From the NCBI GenBank assembly GCA_963825645.1, contig CAWGTT010000008.1, positions 440,832-504,831 on the forward strand: a stretch of 64,000 bases of DNA, read 5' to 3'. The notes below the pieces were generated by a model. It was not told the origin of the DNA. It was given only the letters and a program-made list of their open reading frames with translations, and did no database searches. A program made the position numbers and the translations under genes. The DNA comes from JADJPO01 sp963825645. Lineage in GTDB: Bacteria; Actinomycetota; Actinomycetes; Actinomycetales; Kineosporiaceae. Positions 8,820 to 18,046 of this stretch are shown here, one piece after another; the first letter of the stretch is position 1; every line of letters begins with the position of its first letter.

Positions 8820-10722
8820 TACCGTCGGTGGGGGCTCCGCACCGTCGCCCGGCCCCGCCGACGCCGGACTGCTCGCCGACCTCGAGGCCGACTTCGACGA
8901 CGTGCGCGAGGAGGACTACGCCGACGACCCGGACGTGGTGGGCTGGCCGCCGTACGACGACACCGGTGTCCTGCACGACATCATCGCCGACCAGGACCGC
9001 CAGATCGCCCGGACCCGGGCCCTGCTCACCGCCGCGATCGTCGACCGGGATGACACCCGGGCCCGCCTGCAGACCGCCCGGGCCCGGACGGCCGCCGCGC
9101 AGGACGCGACCGACGCCGCCCACACCCAGACCCGCCTCGCGCGTCACCAGCTGGGCCTGGCCCGGGCCGAGACCGCCCGCCTCGCCGGGGAACGCGACCT
9201 GGCCCGCGCCGACCGAGACACCGCCCGGGCCGCCCGACCCGACCCCGGCCCGACCCTGACCGCCCGCCTGGACGCGGCGCCCGGGCCGGACCTGGCCGCC
9301 GCCGTCGACACCCTGGTCGGCGACCTGGCGATCACACCGGGATCCGGACCGACGGCGCGGCTGGGATACCTGGACGGCCTGTCCGACGACGACGTCGTCG
9401 CCCTGACCGTGGCGGCCCAACGGCTCGCGGCCTGGGCCAGCGCGGCGCAGCTGGCCGCGGCCGGGCACCTACGGGACCGGTGGGCCGCCACCCCCCTGTC
9501 CGGCAACGACCACGCCCTGTGGACCACCGCCGGCGAGATCGCCCCGGCCACCGGGCTGACCCGATACGCCGTCGCCGACCACCTACACACCGCCGAGCAC
9601 CTGCGCACCCGGATGCCCCGGGTGTGGACCCTGCTCGCCACCGGACGGATCGACCTGGCCAAGACGATCCTGACCACCGTCAAGACCCTCACCCTGACCG
9701 CTGAGACCTGCCGGCACATCGAGGACGGCCTCCTCGACACCATCAGCTCACTCACCCGGCCCCAGCTCGCCGCCCTCCTCGACAAGCTGATCGCCGCCGC
9801 CGACCCCGACCTCGCCGAACAGACCGCCCGACAGGCCCGCGCCCACCGCGGGGTCGCCTTCCGCGCCCTGCCCCACGGCATGGGCCAGATGACCCTGACC
9901 ACCGGCGCCGAAGACATCGAAGCCGCCCGCGCCGCCCTCAACACCCTCACCCACACCGCCCGCGGCCGCGGACACCTCGACGACCCCGACAACCCCCACG
10001 CCCCCTGCGACCCCGACAGCCGCCACCCCGACGCCACCCGCGCCGACACCCTCATCGACCTCATCACCACCGCCGCTGACAACACCGGCACCCCCACACC
10101 CGCCGCCGCGCACGCCGACACCGACACCCCGCGCGACAGTGCCCCCGGCGACGACGCCCCCGCCACGGCCGGCCGGCCCTCCGGACGGCGCCGCGCCGAC
10201 ATCATCGTCCTGGTCCCCCTGTCCGTCCTCACCGGGCAGTCCCAGACCCCCGCCACCCTCGCCGGGTACGGACCCATCCCCGCCCAACTCGCCCGCGAAC
10301 TCGCCGCCACCGGCACCTGGCGCTGCGCCGCCACCGACGACACCACCACCCCCGACGGCACACCCACCCCCACCCACGGCACCCTGCTCGGCCTCGGCCG
10401 CTCCACCCACACCCCCGCCTACCACCCCGGCCCCGGACTACGCCGCTTCATCGAACTCCGCGACCAAACCTGCACCTTCCCCGGCTGCCGACACCCCGCC
10501 ACCCGCGCCGACCTCGACCACCGAACACCCTGGACCGACACCCCAGAGAACGAGCCGAACCCGGGCGTCACCTGCGACTGCAACCTGCACGCCCTCTGCC
10601 CCCACCACCACCGCCTCAAACACCGCGGCGGCCTCACCGCCCGCCCCACACCCGGCGGCGGCACCACCTGGACCACCCCCACCGGCCGCACCTACACGCG
10701 GCGACCCGACCCCCTGGCCTAG
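8812..10722 (+). CDS. 13E12 repeat family DUF222/HNH endonuclease, copy 1
   Basis: A 636-residue protein. An acidic, Ala/Arg-rich N-terminus with a likely coiled coil (about residues 60-150) precedes the DUF222 region (AQRLAAWASAAQLAAAGHL through the central helices). The C-terminus carries the HNH nuclease signature: CTFPGCRHPATRADLDHRTP, then CNLHALCPHHHRLKH. HNH enzymes nick DNA with a metal-bound His-Asn-His site. The LexA box and lack of leader suggest damage-inducible expression. The stop overlaps the convergent sulfatase stop. Confidence 0.93.
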   Translation: MFDTVGGGSAPSPGPADAGLLADLEADFDDVREEDYADDPDVVGWPPYDDTGVLHDIIADQDRQIARTRALLTAAIVDRDDTRARLQTARARTAAAQDATDAAHTQTRLARHQLGLARAETARLAGERDLARADRDTARAARPDPGPTLTARLDAAPGPDLAAAVDTLVGDLAITPGSGPTARLGYLDGLSDDDVVALTVAAQRLAAWASAAQLAAAGHLRDRWAATPLSGNDHALWTTAGEIAPATGLTRYAVADHLHTAEHLRTRMPRVWTLLATGRIDLAKTILTTVKTLTLTAETCRHIEDGLLDTISSLTRPQLAALLDKLIAAADPDLAEQTARQARAHRGVAFRALPHGMGQMTLTTGAEDIEAARAALNTLTHTARGRGHLDDPDNPHAPCDPDSRHPDATRADTLIDLITTAADNTGTPTPAAAHADTDTPRDSAPGDDAPATAGRPSGRRRADIIVLVPLSVLTGQSQTPATLAGYGPIPAQLARELAATGTWRCAATDDTTTPDGTPTPTHGTLLGLGRSTHTPAYHPGPGLRRFIELRDQTCTFPGCRHPATRADLDHRTPWTDTPENEPNPGVTCDCNLHALCPHHHRLKHRGGLTARPTPGGGTTWTTPTGRTYTRRPDPLA

Positions 10723-12326
10723 CCGGCCGCCGCCTTCTCCGCGGCCCAGCAGGCATCGGCGCCGCGGCATGTCATCATCGCGACGAGCGGGCGGTGCAGG
10801 GCCCTCAGCTGGGCCAGGGTGAGCTGGGGGGCGAGGTTGCGCAGCTCATAGGGATCCCTGGCGATGTCGTAGTACTCGCGCTGGCCGTCGGCGTACTCGA
10901 CGTAGAGGGCGTCCTCCAACCGCATCGCATGGTACGACAGCGGGTTCCAGGCGCTCGACTGCCAATCGGGGCCGGCCTCCTCGAGACTCGTGGGGCGGCG
11001 GTGCTCGATCAGGACAGCCTTGCGCCAGTCGGCCGACGGCTCACCGCGAAGCAGAGGCAACAGCGTGCGCCCGTCGACCAGCGCGGTGTGGGCGCCCTGG
11101 CCGATGTCCTCGAACGTGGGGCAGAGGTCGATGTTGGCGACCAGGGCGTCACTGGTCGTTCCCGGGTTCACACCGGGGCCGGCGACGATCAGAGGGACAT
11201 GGATGTCGGTGTCGTAGGGCATGAGCTTTCCGATGCCCAATCGGTGCTCGCCCATGTGATACCCGTTGTCGGAGCTGAACACGATGTACGTGTTCTCCAG
11301 CACGCCTGTGGCCTCCAGAGCGTCGTCCAGGTCGGCGACCAGGTCGTCCACCGATCTCACCGCCTGAGCGCGTTTGCGGAACGTCGTGTCGATCCTGGCC
11401 TTGAACTCGGCGGAGAGCGGCGTGGGGGCTGCGAGCAGCGGACCATGTTTCACCGTGTCCGCGTGGTCGAACGCCGGCGTCCGCGGGTAGGTCAGCCCTG
11501 GGTAGGCGTCGGCGTGCCGCGGTGCCGGGGTGTACGGGGCGTGCGGACTGAACGTGGACACCTCGAGGAGGAACGGCTTGCCCGTGCCGACCGTGCGGTG
11601 GATGAAGTCGACGCCTTTGGCCGACAGCACGTCGGTGATGTAGTCCGCCGGCGAGCTGCCGTAGTGGACGAGACCGCCGTTCTCGTTCAGCGTGTAGTCG
11701 TAACCGCTGTAGCCCTCGCGGCCGCCTGCGACGTACCACTCGTTCCAGCCCGGCGGAATCGAGTCGCGCGGGCTCACCCCGGGAGGGGCCACGCGGTAGC
11801 CGTTGAGGTACTTCCCCATCAAGGCCGTGGTGTATCCGGCCGCCTGCAGACTGGTCGCAAAGGTGTGCTGGTCGTCCTGGCGGTAGTGGAACTCCGCGTA
11901 CCCGCCGTCGGCGCCGCCGTTGGTGAGCACCTTGGTGCTGTGGGGGTAGCCACCGGTGAGAATGGAAGCGCGCGACGGGCAGCACAACGAGTTCGTGACG
12001 AAGTACTTGCTGAACGTCATGCCACGCCGCTGGAGCTCTTGGACATGCGGCATGTACGGCAGCAGGTTCATCGTCAGGTCGTCGGTGAGCACGAACACGA
12101 TGTTCGGCCGGTCCGTGGGTGCGGGTGTCGTCGGCCGGGAGGTCGGCGATGAGGTGGGCCGGTCGCTCGCTCCCTGCGTGCCGGGCCCGCTGCCTGCGAC
12201 GACGTGCCCGAACCATCCGATACCGGGTACGGCCACGAACAGAGCGACCAGTGCAGCAACGAGGAGCCCTCGGTGCCGCAGTCTCCTCACCAGACCCCCG
12301 AACCGTGCCGGGCCCGACGAGATCAC
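10719..12326 (-). CDS. Sulfatase, membrane-anchored or exported
   Basis: A 535-residue protein starting at GTG 12326. One N-terminal hydrophobic segment (GLLVAALVALFVAVPGIGWF) and a Ser/Thr/Pro-rich linker place the enzyme outside the membrane. The sulfatase core begins NIVFVLTDDLTMNLLPYMP with metal-binding Asp pair; the formylglycine motif is CCPSRASILTGG, and SSDNGYHMGEHRLGIGK gives the second metal-binding set. Such enzymes remove sulfate from sugars or related esters. It needs a formylglycine-generating enzyme, none of which is visible here. Confidence 0.92.
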   Translation of the reverse strand: MISSGPARFGGLVRRLRHRGLLVAALVALFVAVPGIGWFGHVVAGSGPGTQGASDRPTSSPTSRPTTPAPTDRPNIVFVLTDDLTMNLLPYMPHVQELQRRGMTFSKYFVTNSLCCPSRASILTGGYPHSTKVLTNGGADGGYAEFHYRQDDQHTFATSLQAAGYTTALMGKYLNGYRVAPPGVSPRDSIPPGWNEWYVAGGREGYSGYDYTLNENGGLVHYGSSPADYITDVLSAKGVDFIHRTVGTGKPFLLEVSTFSPHAPYTPAPRHADAYPGLTYPRTPAFDHADTVKHGPLLAAPTPLSAEFKARIDTTFRKRAQAVRSVDDLVADLDDALEATGVLENTYIVFSSDNGYHMGEHRLGIGKLMPYDTDIHVPLIVAGPGVNPGTTSDALVANIDLCPTFEDIGQGAHTALVDGRTLLPLLRGEPSADWRKAVLIEHRRPTSLEEAGPDWQSSAWNPLSYHAMRLEDALYVEYADGQREYYDIARDPYELRNLAPQLTLAQLRALHRPLVAMMTCRGADACWAAEKAAAG

Positions 12327-12495
12327 GCCACCTGATGGGGGCGGACTGCTGACGCCACACCGACCCCGGCGAGTCTACCGACGACCCCGAAACAGACCCA
12401 GGCACATCGCGAACGACGAGGATCTCATGCGTTCGCTCCCGTAGCGTCACACGACGATCACGCCGAGTTGGAGGTCGAGAGGTCGTGGGGACCTG

Positions 12496-13620
12496 GTGCG
12501 CCTCCGTTGCCGACGAGGACACTGGGACATGCTCGGCAGACGCGCCAGATACGTCCTGGACATCCTGCTCCTGGTGACAGCGGTGGTGGTGATCCTGACC
12601 GGTCTGTACGTCGACCGGCTCGATCTGCACGACTTCGCCCCTCACCGATGGGCGGGTTACGTCGTGGCCGTGCTCATCGCCATCCATGCCGGGCTGCACT
12701 GGCGCTGGTTCATCTCCATCGGGTTCACGAACCGGCCGCGCGGCGCGGCCCGCAGCGCGGTGCCGCCCGAGATGCCGTCGGCGTCCGGTGCTGGACGGTT
12801 CAGCCCTTCGCGTCGAGCGGCCCTGACAGCGGTCGGTGCGGGTGCCCTCGGTGCCGGCGCAGGCTGGTTCGCCAAGGCGAGGGCCTCACCCGTGGTGTAC
12901 CAGGGTGGTGATGTCGGCCTCTTCTACCACGAGCAGAGCTCCCTCGGGCTTCCGGGGCTACTCAGCGACGTGCTGGACTGGGGCCGCCGACCCGCCCCGT
13001 ACAAGGCGGTCGGCGACGGCGAGAACGTGCCTCTGCCGAGAGTAGATGTCGCGCCGGCCATGAGCGTCGCGCAGGCCCTGGAGCAGCGGCGGTCCCTTCG
13101 CCAGTACGCCGACCGGGCCATGACCAGCGCTGAACTGGCCTGGGTGATCTCGGCGGCGACCGGGGTCACCTCGGCCAACGGATACCGGACCGCGCCGTCG
13201 GCCGGCGCGCTGTACCCCATAGAGACCTACGTGGCGGCGAACCGGGTCGAAGGGATCGACGCCGGTCTCTATCACGTCGATGTGCGGGCACAATCCCTTG
13301 AGCGCGTGCGGGCAGGCTCCGTCGCCGGCGATCTGATGATCGCCGGTCTCGGCCAGGACTTCCTGCGCCAAGCACCGGCCGTGGTCGTTCTTGCCGGCCT
13401 GTTTCAGCGGACCCGGTGGAAGTACCGCGAACGGCACTACCGATACGTGTGTTGGGAGGGTGGCCACGTAGCCCAGAACGTCTACCTCGCCGCCGAGGCC
13501 GCCGGGCTGGGCGCCTGCATGGTGGGAGCCTTCCTCGACGGCAGCGTCAACGACCTCCTGCGTATCGACGGCCGCCACGAGGCGGCCCTGGCCGTCATTG
13601 CGCTCGGGCCCCGGCCGTGA
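12496..13620 (+). CDS. SagB-type nitroreductase fused to a DUF4405-like membrane domain
   Basis: About 374 residues (an ATG at 12529 is an equally good start). Two membrane helices come first, with several His (HDFAPHRWAGY, IAIHAGLHWRWF) that could bind heme, as in DUF4405. A segment SRRAALTAVGAGALGAGAGW resembles a twin-arginine signal. The C-terminal half is an FMN nitroreductase of the SagB/ThcOx type: ALEQRRSLRQYADRAMTSAE, PSAGALYPIETYV and GACMVGAFLDG. SagB enzymes oxidise azolines in peptides, but no precursor, cyclodehydratase or transporter is nearby, so this is more likely a membrane-linked redox enzyme using a quinone or heme partner. Confidence 0.8.
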   Translation: MRLRCRRGHWDMLGRRARYVLDILLLVTAVVVILTGLYVDRLDLHDFAPHRWAGYVVAVLIAIHAGLHWRWFISIGFTNRPRGAARSAVPPEMPSASGAGRFSPSRRAALTAVGAGALGAGAGWFAKARASPVVYQGGDVGLFYHEQSSLGLPGLLSDVLDWGRRPAPYKAVGDGENVPLPRVDVAPAMSVAQALEQRRSLRQYADRAMTSAELAWVISAATGVTSANGYRTAPSAGALYPIETYVAANRVEGIDAGLYHVDVRAQSLERVRAGSVAGDLMIAGLGQDFLRQAPAVVVLAGLFQRTRWKYRERHYRYVCWEGGHVAQNVYLAAEAAGLGACMVGAFLDGSVNDLLRIDGRHEAALAVIALGPRP

Positions 13621-13699
13621 GCCGACCCGGAACACCAGGTCGGCGTGGCCGGCGTCGTCGACGCGCAGCCGGCACAGCGCGGGCTGACGCTCCTGGCCG

Positions 13700-13890
13700 C
13701 CGTTACCCTGCGTGGTACACAGCCGCCGCCGACCTGCCGTTGATCGTCGTGCCGGTGACCCCTGAGGTCACCCGACGCCATCACCGGCGCCATCGGCATG
13801 TTCGCCGACGCCGGCGTCGACGAGTTCCTTCTCAATCCGACCGTCTCGGACCCAACACAGGTCAACCTGCTGGCCGACGTCGTGTTCTAG
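13700..13890 (+). pseudogene. C-terminal remnant of an LLM-class flavin/F420 oxidoreductase
   Basis: Two frames give AWYTAAADLPLIVVPVTPEV and then GMFADAGVDEFLLNPTVSDP followed by QVNLLADVVF and a stop at 13890. The second string is typical of the end of luciferase-like F420-dependent oxidoreductases. No start or catalytic portion remains, and the frames are joined by a frameshift near 13775. Residual gene fragment. Confidence 0.5.
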
Positions 13891-13923
13891 GGCAGGAGGC
13901 CTCGTCCGCCAGGGCGACGGACG

Positions 13924-14580
13924 TCACCGCCGCCCAGAGCGGTCGAGCCCTTCCAGGATGAGGTCGAGCACGAATGTGAACTCGTCGTGCTCGTGGCGCC
14001 CCTCGCGGTGGAACCGGATGTGGTCGACAAGGAGCGGGAACGCGGCCGGGTCGACGGTTCGGCGCGGCGGTGCGTGCACGTCGCCGTCGTTCGTGATGTC
14101 CGTGGCGTAGGCGAGCCGCTGCTGGGTGAAGCCCTGGACGTGGTTGATGATCGCGTGGAAGCCGAGGTCCACCACGTCGTCGGGGAGATCGGCTGAGGCC
14201 AGGACCGCGAGCAGGGTCTCCATGAGTCCCAGTCGGTTCGGCCCCGGCCAGCTGGTGGGCCACAGGGCACCGGCCCACGGGTGCCGGAGCAGCACGGTGT
14301 GGGCCGATATGGCGAGGTGCCGCGCGGCGCTCTTCCAGTCCGTGTCGGGGTGCGGCGTATCGATCTCGCCGGCTACCTGGTCGACCATGAGGTCGAGGAG
14401 TTCGTCCTTGTTGGCGACGTGGTTGTACAGCGACATCGCGCCGGTGGCGAGCCCGGCGGCGAGGTTGCGCATGCTGAGCTGATCGGTGCCGTGGGCGTCG
14501 GCCATCGCGACGGCGGTCGTGATGATCAGATCAGCCGTCAGAGCCGGCTTGTTCATGTCCGGTCGTTGGGTACGTGCCAT
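13924..14580 (-). CDS. TetR/AcrR family repressor
   Basis: ATG at 14580 gives 218 residues; longer in-frame starts would run through the operators and are unlikely. The HTH is LSMRNLAAGLATGAMSLYNH near residue 40, followed by VANKDELLDLMVD, typical of TetR. The C-terminal ligand domain resembles TetR_C_1 (AHTVLLRHPWAGALWPTSWP). It is divergent from the DUF6326 membrane gene, with two palindromes between them, so it probably represses that gene and itself. Ligand unknown. Confidence 0.9.
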   Translation of the reverse strand: MARTQRPDMNKPALTADLIITTAVAMADAHGTDQLSMRNLAAGLATGAMSLYNHVANKDELLDLMVDQVAGEIDTPHPDTDWKSAARHLAISAHTVLLRHPWAGALWPTSWPGPNRLGLMETLLAVLASADLPDDVVDLGFHAIINHVQGFTQQRLAYATDITNDGDVHAPPRRTVDPAAFPLLVDHIRFHREGRHEHDEFTFVLDLILEGLDRSGRR

Positions 14581-14628
14581 GGGCTCGGTGGTTTCTGCGA
14601 GGGGTGGACGAGGAATCGGTTGCGCTGA

Positions 14629-14643
14629 ACGTACAGCGTACGT
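14629..14643. promoter_or_regulatory. TetR operator 1
   Basis: ACGTACAGCGTACGT, a 6-3-6 palindrome between the divergent TetR and DUF6326 genes. The second copy at 14663-14677 (ACGTACGGCGTACGT) starts 34 nt further on. Confidence 0.7.
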
Positions 14644-14662
14644 ATCGTCAGACGCGCCGCAA

Positions 14663-14677
14663 ACGTACGGCGTACGT
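14663..14677. promoter_or_regulatory. TetR operator 2
   Basis: ACGTACGGCGTACGT, same 6-3-6 palindrome as 14629-14643 with one changed base in the spacer. The pair lies in the 151-nt divergent region and is the obvious binding site for the adjacent repressor. Confidence 0.7.
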
Positions 14678-14731
14678 ACCACGCCGGGCGACGCAGAGCA
14701 TGCTCAGCCGACAAGACAGGATCAGCCAGCG

Positions 14732-15170
14732 ATGACAACCCCGACCCTCCACCGCGACCCGCGCGCCGTCCTCTCCATGCTGTGGGTGTACGTGCTCCTG
14801 AACACTCTCTTCCGAGACATTCATGAGATCTTCAGGGACGGCTTCATCGAGGAAGTCATCAGTGGCCGGGTGAACGGCACAGAGTTCACCATGGTGACGG
14901 CCGCTCTGGTGCTGCAGCTCCCGCTGTCGATGGTGGTGCTGTCGACGAATCCTGCCGCGCCGCGTCAACCGACTGGCCAACATCGCCATCAGCGTCATGA
15001 CCGGCGCCACCGTGGTGGGCTCCTGGCCCAAGGACGCGGACGACATCGTCTTCGCCATCTTCGCGACGATCGGCCTCGTGGCCATCATCGCCTACTCCTG
15101 GACGTGGCAACCCGGACCCGCCTCGCCCGAGCCGACGGACCACGTCGCGGCGAACGCCGACGTTCCGTGA
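14732..15170 (+). CDS. DUF6326-like membrane protein, frameshifted
   Basis: ATG at 14732. The first 70 residues (VLSMLWVYVLLNTLFRDIHE, then VTAALVLQLPLSMVVLS) are in one frame; after an extra A near 14950 the chain continues LPRRVNRLANIAISVMTGAT and IVFAIFATIGLVAIIAYSWT to a stop at 15170. Length fits exactly one inserted base. Four helices and the RVNRLANI motif match DUF6326 membrane proteins of unknown function, often under TetR control. About 145 residues if repaired. Confidence 0.7.
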
Positions 15171-15171
15171 C

Positions 15172-16215
15172 TCAGTCGGGGAGAAGGTCGACCTGCAAGA
15201 TGACGAGGGGGACGGCGCTGGCTGCCGGCAGGCGCGCCGTCCATCCCCCATCGGCGACCGACCCGCACAGTCGTTCGGCACTCGGGGCAAGTGGGCACGT
15301 CGCCTCTCGCACCTGGGCATGTTCGCCGCGCACGACCACCGGGGCGCGGGCCGCCAGCGAGGCAGGGGCACTCAGTGGGATCACGAGGAGCAGCGCACGA
15401 TCGACGGCGGATTGCGGCTGCCGCACGAGCGCATCGGTCAGGCGGTAGCGCAGCATGACACTGCGGACGGGCGCCCCGTCCAGGCCCCGGATGACCCAGC
15501 CCCGATCGGAGATCTCCACCGGCGCGGCCGTATCGTCGACCGTCGCCGTCAGATCCGACACCGAGACGTCGCCGCCGATCGTCAACGACGGAGCGGCGCG
15601 CAGGTCGGGCATCGTCAGCCGCAACCCCGTGGGGTCCGGCGAGGCCAGGTAGACCCGCTCGCAGACGTCGACGCTGCCGTCGGGACCCGGCGCAACGACG
15701 ACGTCGACGCCCGGCGCGTCCACCCCCGGACCGGCCGACACCATGTCTGCCGGAAGCCCGGTCGTGGTCCCGGGCCACGGCAGCGCCAGGTCCGCGGCTG
15801 CGGTCGGGGCGCCGGCCGACGGCGCCGTCGAGGTCCGCTGCGAAACGACGATCGCGACGGCGACGAGCCCAGACAGGAGGCACACCCCGATCCCGATCAT
15901 CAGTGCTCGGTGGACGCCGGTTCGCGGCCTCGGCGCGCCGTCCGGATCGAGCCCCTCGTTCCCCGGTGTCGCGGGTCGGACTCCTGCCAGGCCGACCTCG
16001 ACCCCGTCGAGCGAACGGCGGATCTCCTCGAGGCTGGCCCGCAACCCGTCGGCGTCCCCCAACCCGGGCAGCGCCACGGGGGCGCGGCCATCGGGCCAGA
16101 CATGATCCGGTGGAGGATCGAGCCGCTCCGGCTCGCGAGCGCCAGGCCGCGGGTCATCCACAGCCTCACCTCCCCGGCGAGCGGTGGTACCAGATCGGTC
16201 GGTTTCGACAACCAC
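15172..16215 (-). CDS. Hypothetical membrane-anchored protein
   Basis: A 347-residue protein starting at GTG 16215. About 100 polar residues (possible short coiled coil at DADGLRASLEEIRRSLDGVE) precede a single membrane helix (ALMIGIGVCLLSGLVAVAIV). The outer part is about 220 residues of predicted beta structure with Asp/Val-rich strands and two Cys near the end (ATCPLAPSAERLCGSV) that may form a disulfide. Its stop is 2 nt from the convergent DUF6326 stop. No family recognised. Confidence 0.7.
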   Translation of the reverse strand: MVVETDRSGTTARRGGEAVDDPRPGAREPERLDPPPDHVWPDGRAPVALPGLGDADGLRASLEEIRRSLDGVEVGLAGVRPATPGNEGLDPDGAPRPRTGVHRALMIGIGVCLLSGLVAVAIVVSQRTSTAPSAGAPTAAADLALPWPGTTTGLPADMVSAGPGVDAPGVDVVVAPGPDGSVDVCERVYLASPDPTGLRLTMPDLRAAPSLTIGGDVSVSDLTATVDDTAAPVEISDRGWVIRGLDGAPVRSVMLRYRLTDALVRQPQSAVDRALLLVIPLSAPASLAARAPVVVRGEHAQVREATCPLAPSAERLCGSVADGGWTARLPAASAVPLVILQVDLLPD

Positions 16216-16381
16216 GGTGACACCACGCGGCTACCGTGACACGGACGACACCGTACGTGTTCTCAGCTCCTCCCTCCACCGGCAAGGGCGTCCGAAACCG
16301 TGACAGTGTGTGATCCGTTGACGCCGAGTCGTCATCTGCCGCGAGCCCTGTCACCGACTCAGCATTCACGGGAGACATGCG

Positions 16382-17290
16382 ATGGTCCGATACCAGTTCC
16401 TACGCGCGGCTGCGGCCTTGGGTCTTGCCGTCTCGCTCACCTGGGCCGCCACCCTCGGCTTGGCATCCCCTGTGCGCGCGGCGAGCGGGTCCGGTGAGGT
16501 CTTCGTGGTGCACGGGATCGCCGGAGTCGAACTTGACGTCCTGTTGGACGGCACGAGCGTCTGCGGGACTGTCATGACGAAGACGATCGTCGGCCCCGTG
16601 ACCCTTGCCGCCGGAACGCACACCGTGAGCCTGCGCGATGCCACGAAGGTGGTCGCCGAGGCGTCGTTCACCGTCACGCCGGGAAGCAGCACCGATCTGG
16701 TCGCGCACCGTTTCTCCGACGCCACTCGGGCCCCCACGCTGACCGCGTTCCCGAACGACCTGTCTCCGGTCGCCCCCGGGAAGTCTCGTCTGCGGATCGC
16801 CAACACCGCCGCCGTCCCGCCCGCGGACGTGCTCGTGAACGATGAGCCAATGATCCGCAACCTGGCCAACGGCGAGTCGTCGACTGAGGTCCTGCCATCC
16901 AGCTCCTACACGATCGCAGTCCTGCCAACGGCAACGACTGGCCCACCGGTCCTCGGCCCCAAGACGCTGGCGATCAAGAAGGGCACCCTGACCAACGTCT
17001 TCGCCATCGGCGACTCCGTCGCCGGGACGATGCAGACGGTCGTGCAGCAACTGACCATCCCGACCGTCGGGGCCGCGATCCCCGGTCAGGTGGACACCGG
17101 CGACGGCGGGCAGGCCGCTCAGCTGTTCGCGCCCGCACCGAGCAGCGCCGTCACCGACCGACTACCGGGATCGTGGGGCGTGGCCACCACGCTGGCCGTG
17201 CTCTCCACCGCGGTTGCCGTGGCGATCGTCAGCGCTCACCGTCGCCTCAGCACCGGCCGGGCCCGTCGACTGGCGCCGTCGCGACGGTGA
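16382..17290 (+). CDS. DUF4397 domain surface protein
   Basis: Starts at ATG 16382 with a signal peptide (FLRAAAALGLAVSLTWAATL, cut near VRAASG). The mature part is DUF4397: GEVFVVHGIAGVELDVLLDG, VTLAAGTHTVSLRDAT and later VLPSSSYTIAVLPTAT. A C-terminal membrane helix (WGVATTLAVLSTAVAVAIV) with a basic tail anchors it. Its stop overlaps the start of the sortase gene as GTGA. This DUF4397-sortase pairing is common in actinobacteria. Confidence 0.88.
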   Translation: MVRYQFLRAAAALGLAVSLTWAATLGLASPVRAASGSGEVFVVHGIAGVELDVLLDGTSVCGTVMTKTIVGPVTLAAGTHTVSLRDATKVVAEASFTVTPGSSTDLVAHRFSDATRAPTLTAFPNDLSPVAPGKSRLRIANTAAVPPADVLVNDEPMIRNLANGESSTEVLPSSSYTIAVLPTATTGPPVLGPKTLAIKKGTLTNVFAIGDSVAGTMQTVVQQLTIPTVGAAIPGQVDTGDGGQAAQLFAPAPSSAVTDRLPGSWGVATTLAVLSTAVAVAIVSAHRRLSTGRARRLAPSRR

Positions 17291-18024
17291 CCGCGCGGGG
17301 GGTGCGAACGGCATGGTTGGCCGCCGCCCTCAGCACCGCGTGCCTACTCGGCGGCTGCGCGGACACGGCCGTGGGAGCCGGGCAGGCGCCGGCCTCGAGC
17401 ATCGCCGACGCCCCTGCCGAGGACGGCGCCCCCGGCGCGGGCGCTACCGAGGGGGCCAGTTTCGAGGCGGCACCCATCCGTGCGCCGGAACCGGGACACG
17501 GAAGCCAGGAGCCGACCCGGCCGGGCGGGCGTCCGCCTCCGCCGGCGAACACCCCGCGGGACGTCAGCACGGTCGAACCGTTTACGCCGCAGTCGATAAC
17601 GCTGCCCTCGGGCCGGGCAGTCCGGGTGCGCCCGGCCGGTGTCGCCTCGGACGGCTCCCTCGTCGTGCCCACGAATCCGTCCGAGGCCGGCTGGTGGACC
17701 GGAGGTGCCCGAGCAGGCGAACGCTACGGCGGGGTCGTCGTTGCCGGCCACGTCGACTCACGCCGCTACGGGATCGGCGCCCTGGCCGAGCTCGCACAAG
17801 CGCACCGCGGACAGCAGGTGACGCTGAGGTCAGGAACGCGAGCGCTGACCTATCAGATCACCTCACTCCAGCAGGTTCCCAAGGCCACCCTCGCGGCGGG
17901 AACCGGCGCGTTCCGACAGGACATATCGGCGCGCCTGGTCCTGATCACGTGTGGAGGGGCCTACGACGCTGCGCGCCACAGCTATGAGGACAACCTGATC
18001 GTCATCGCGACGCCCGCCGCGTAG
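17287..18024 (+). CDS. Class F sortase, lipoprotein
   Basis: GTG at 17287 overlaps the DUF4397 stop. The N-terminus carries a lipobox (STACLLGGCADT), so this sortase is lipid-anchored, then a Pro-rich linker to about residue 95. Catalytic motifs are GGVVVAGHVDSRRYGIGALA (His) and RLVLITCGGAYDAARHSYED (Cys), with NLIVIATPA at the end, matching class F. Sortases cleave and transpeptidate surface proteins. No LPxTG-type substrate is visible; the DUF4397 protein has no clear sorting motif. Confidence 0.9.
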   Translation: MTARGVRTAWLAAALSTACLLGGCADTAVGAGQAPASSIADAPAEDGAPGAGATEGASFEAAPIRAPEPGHGSQEPTRPGGRPPPPANTPRDVSTVEPFTPQSITLPSGRAVRVRPAGVASDGSLVVPTNPSEAGWWTGGARAGERYGGVVVAGHVDSRRYGIGALAELAQAHRGQQVTLRSGTRALTYQITSLQQVPKATLAAGTGAFRQDISARLVLITCGGAYDAARHSYEDNLIVIATPAA

Positions 18025-18046
18025 CGCCGTGACGACCTTCAAGCGC

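Larger units (their letters stand above)
8777..10727. repeat. 1.95 kb direct repeat, copy 1 (13E12 gene with promoter)
   Basis: Nearly identical over promoter and gene to 25055-27005, same orientation and same 1951-bp length, with scattered substitutions but no indels in the coding part. Upstream and downstream flanks differ. Multiple genomic copies are typical of the 13E12 family. Confidence 0.95.

Noticed and set aside
10794..12152. A 452-residue open frame on the plus strand
   Set aside because: It is exactly antisense to the sulfatase, rich in Arg/Gly/Val, with no family motif: a GC-rich shadow.
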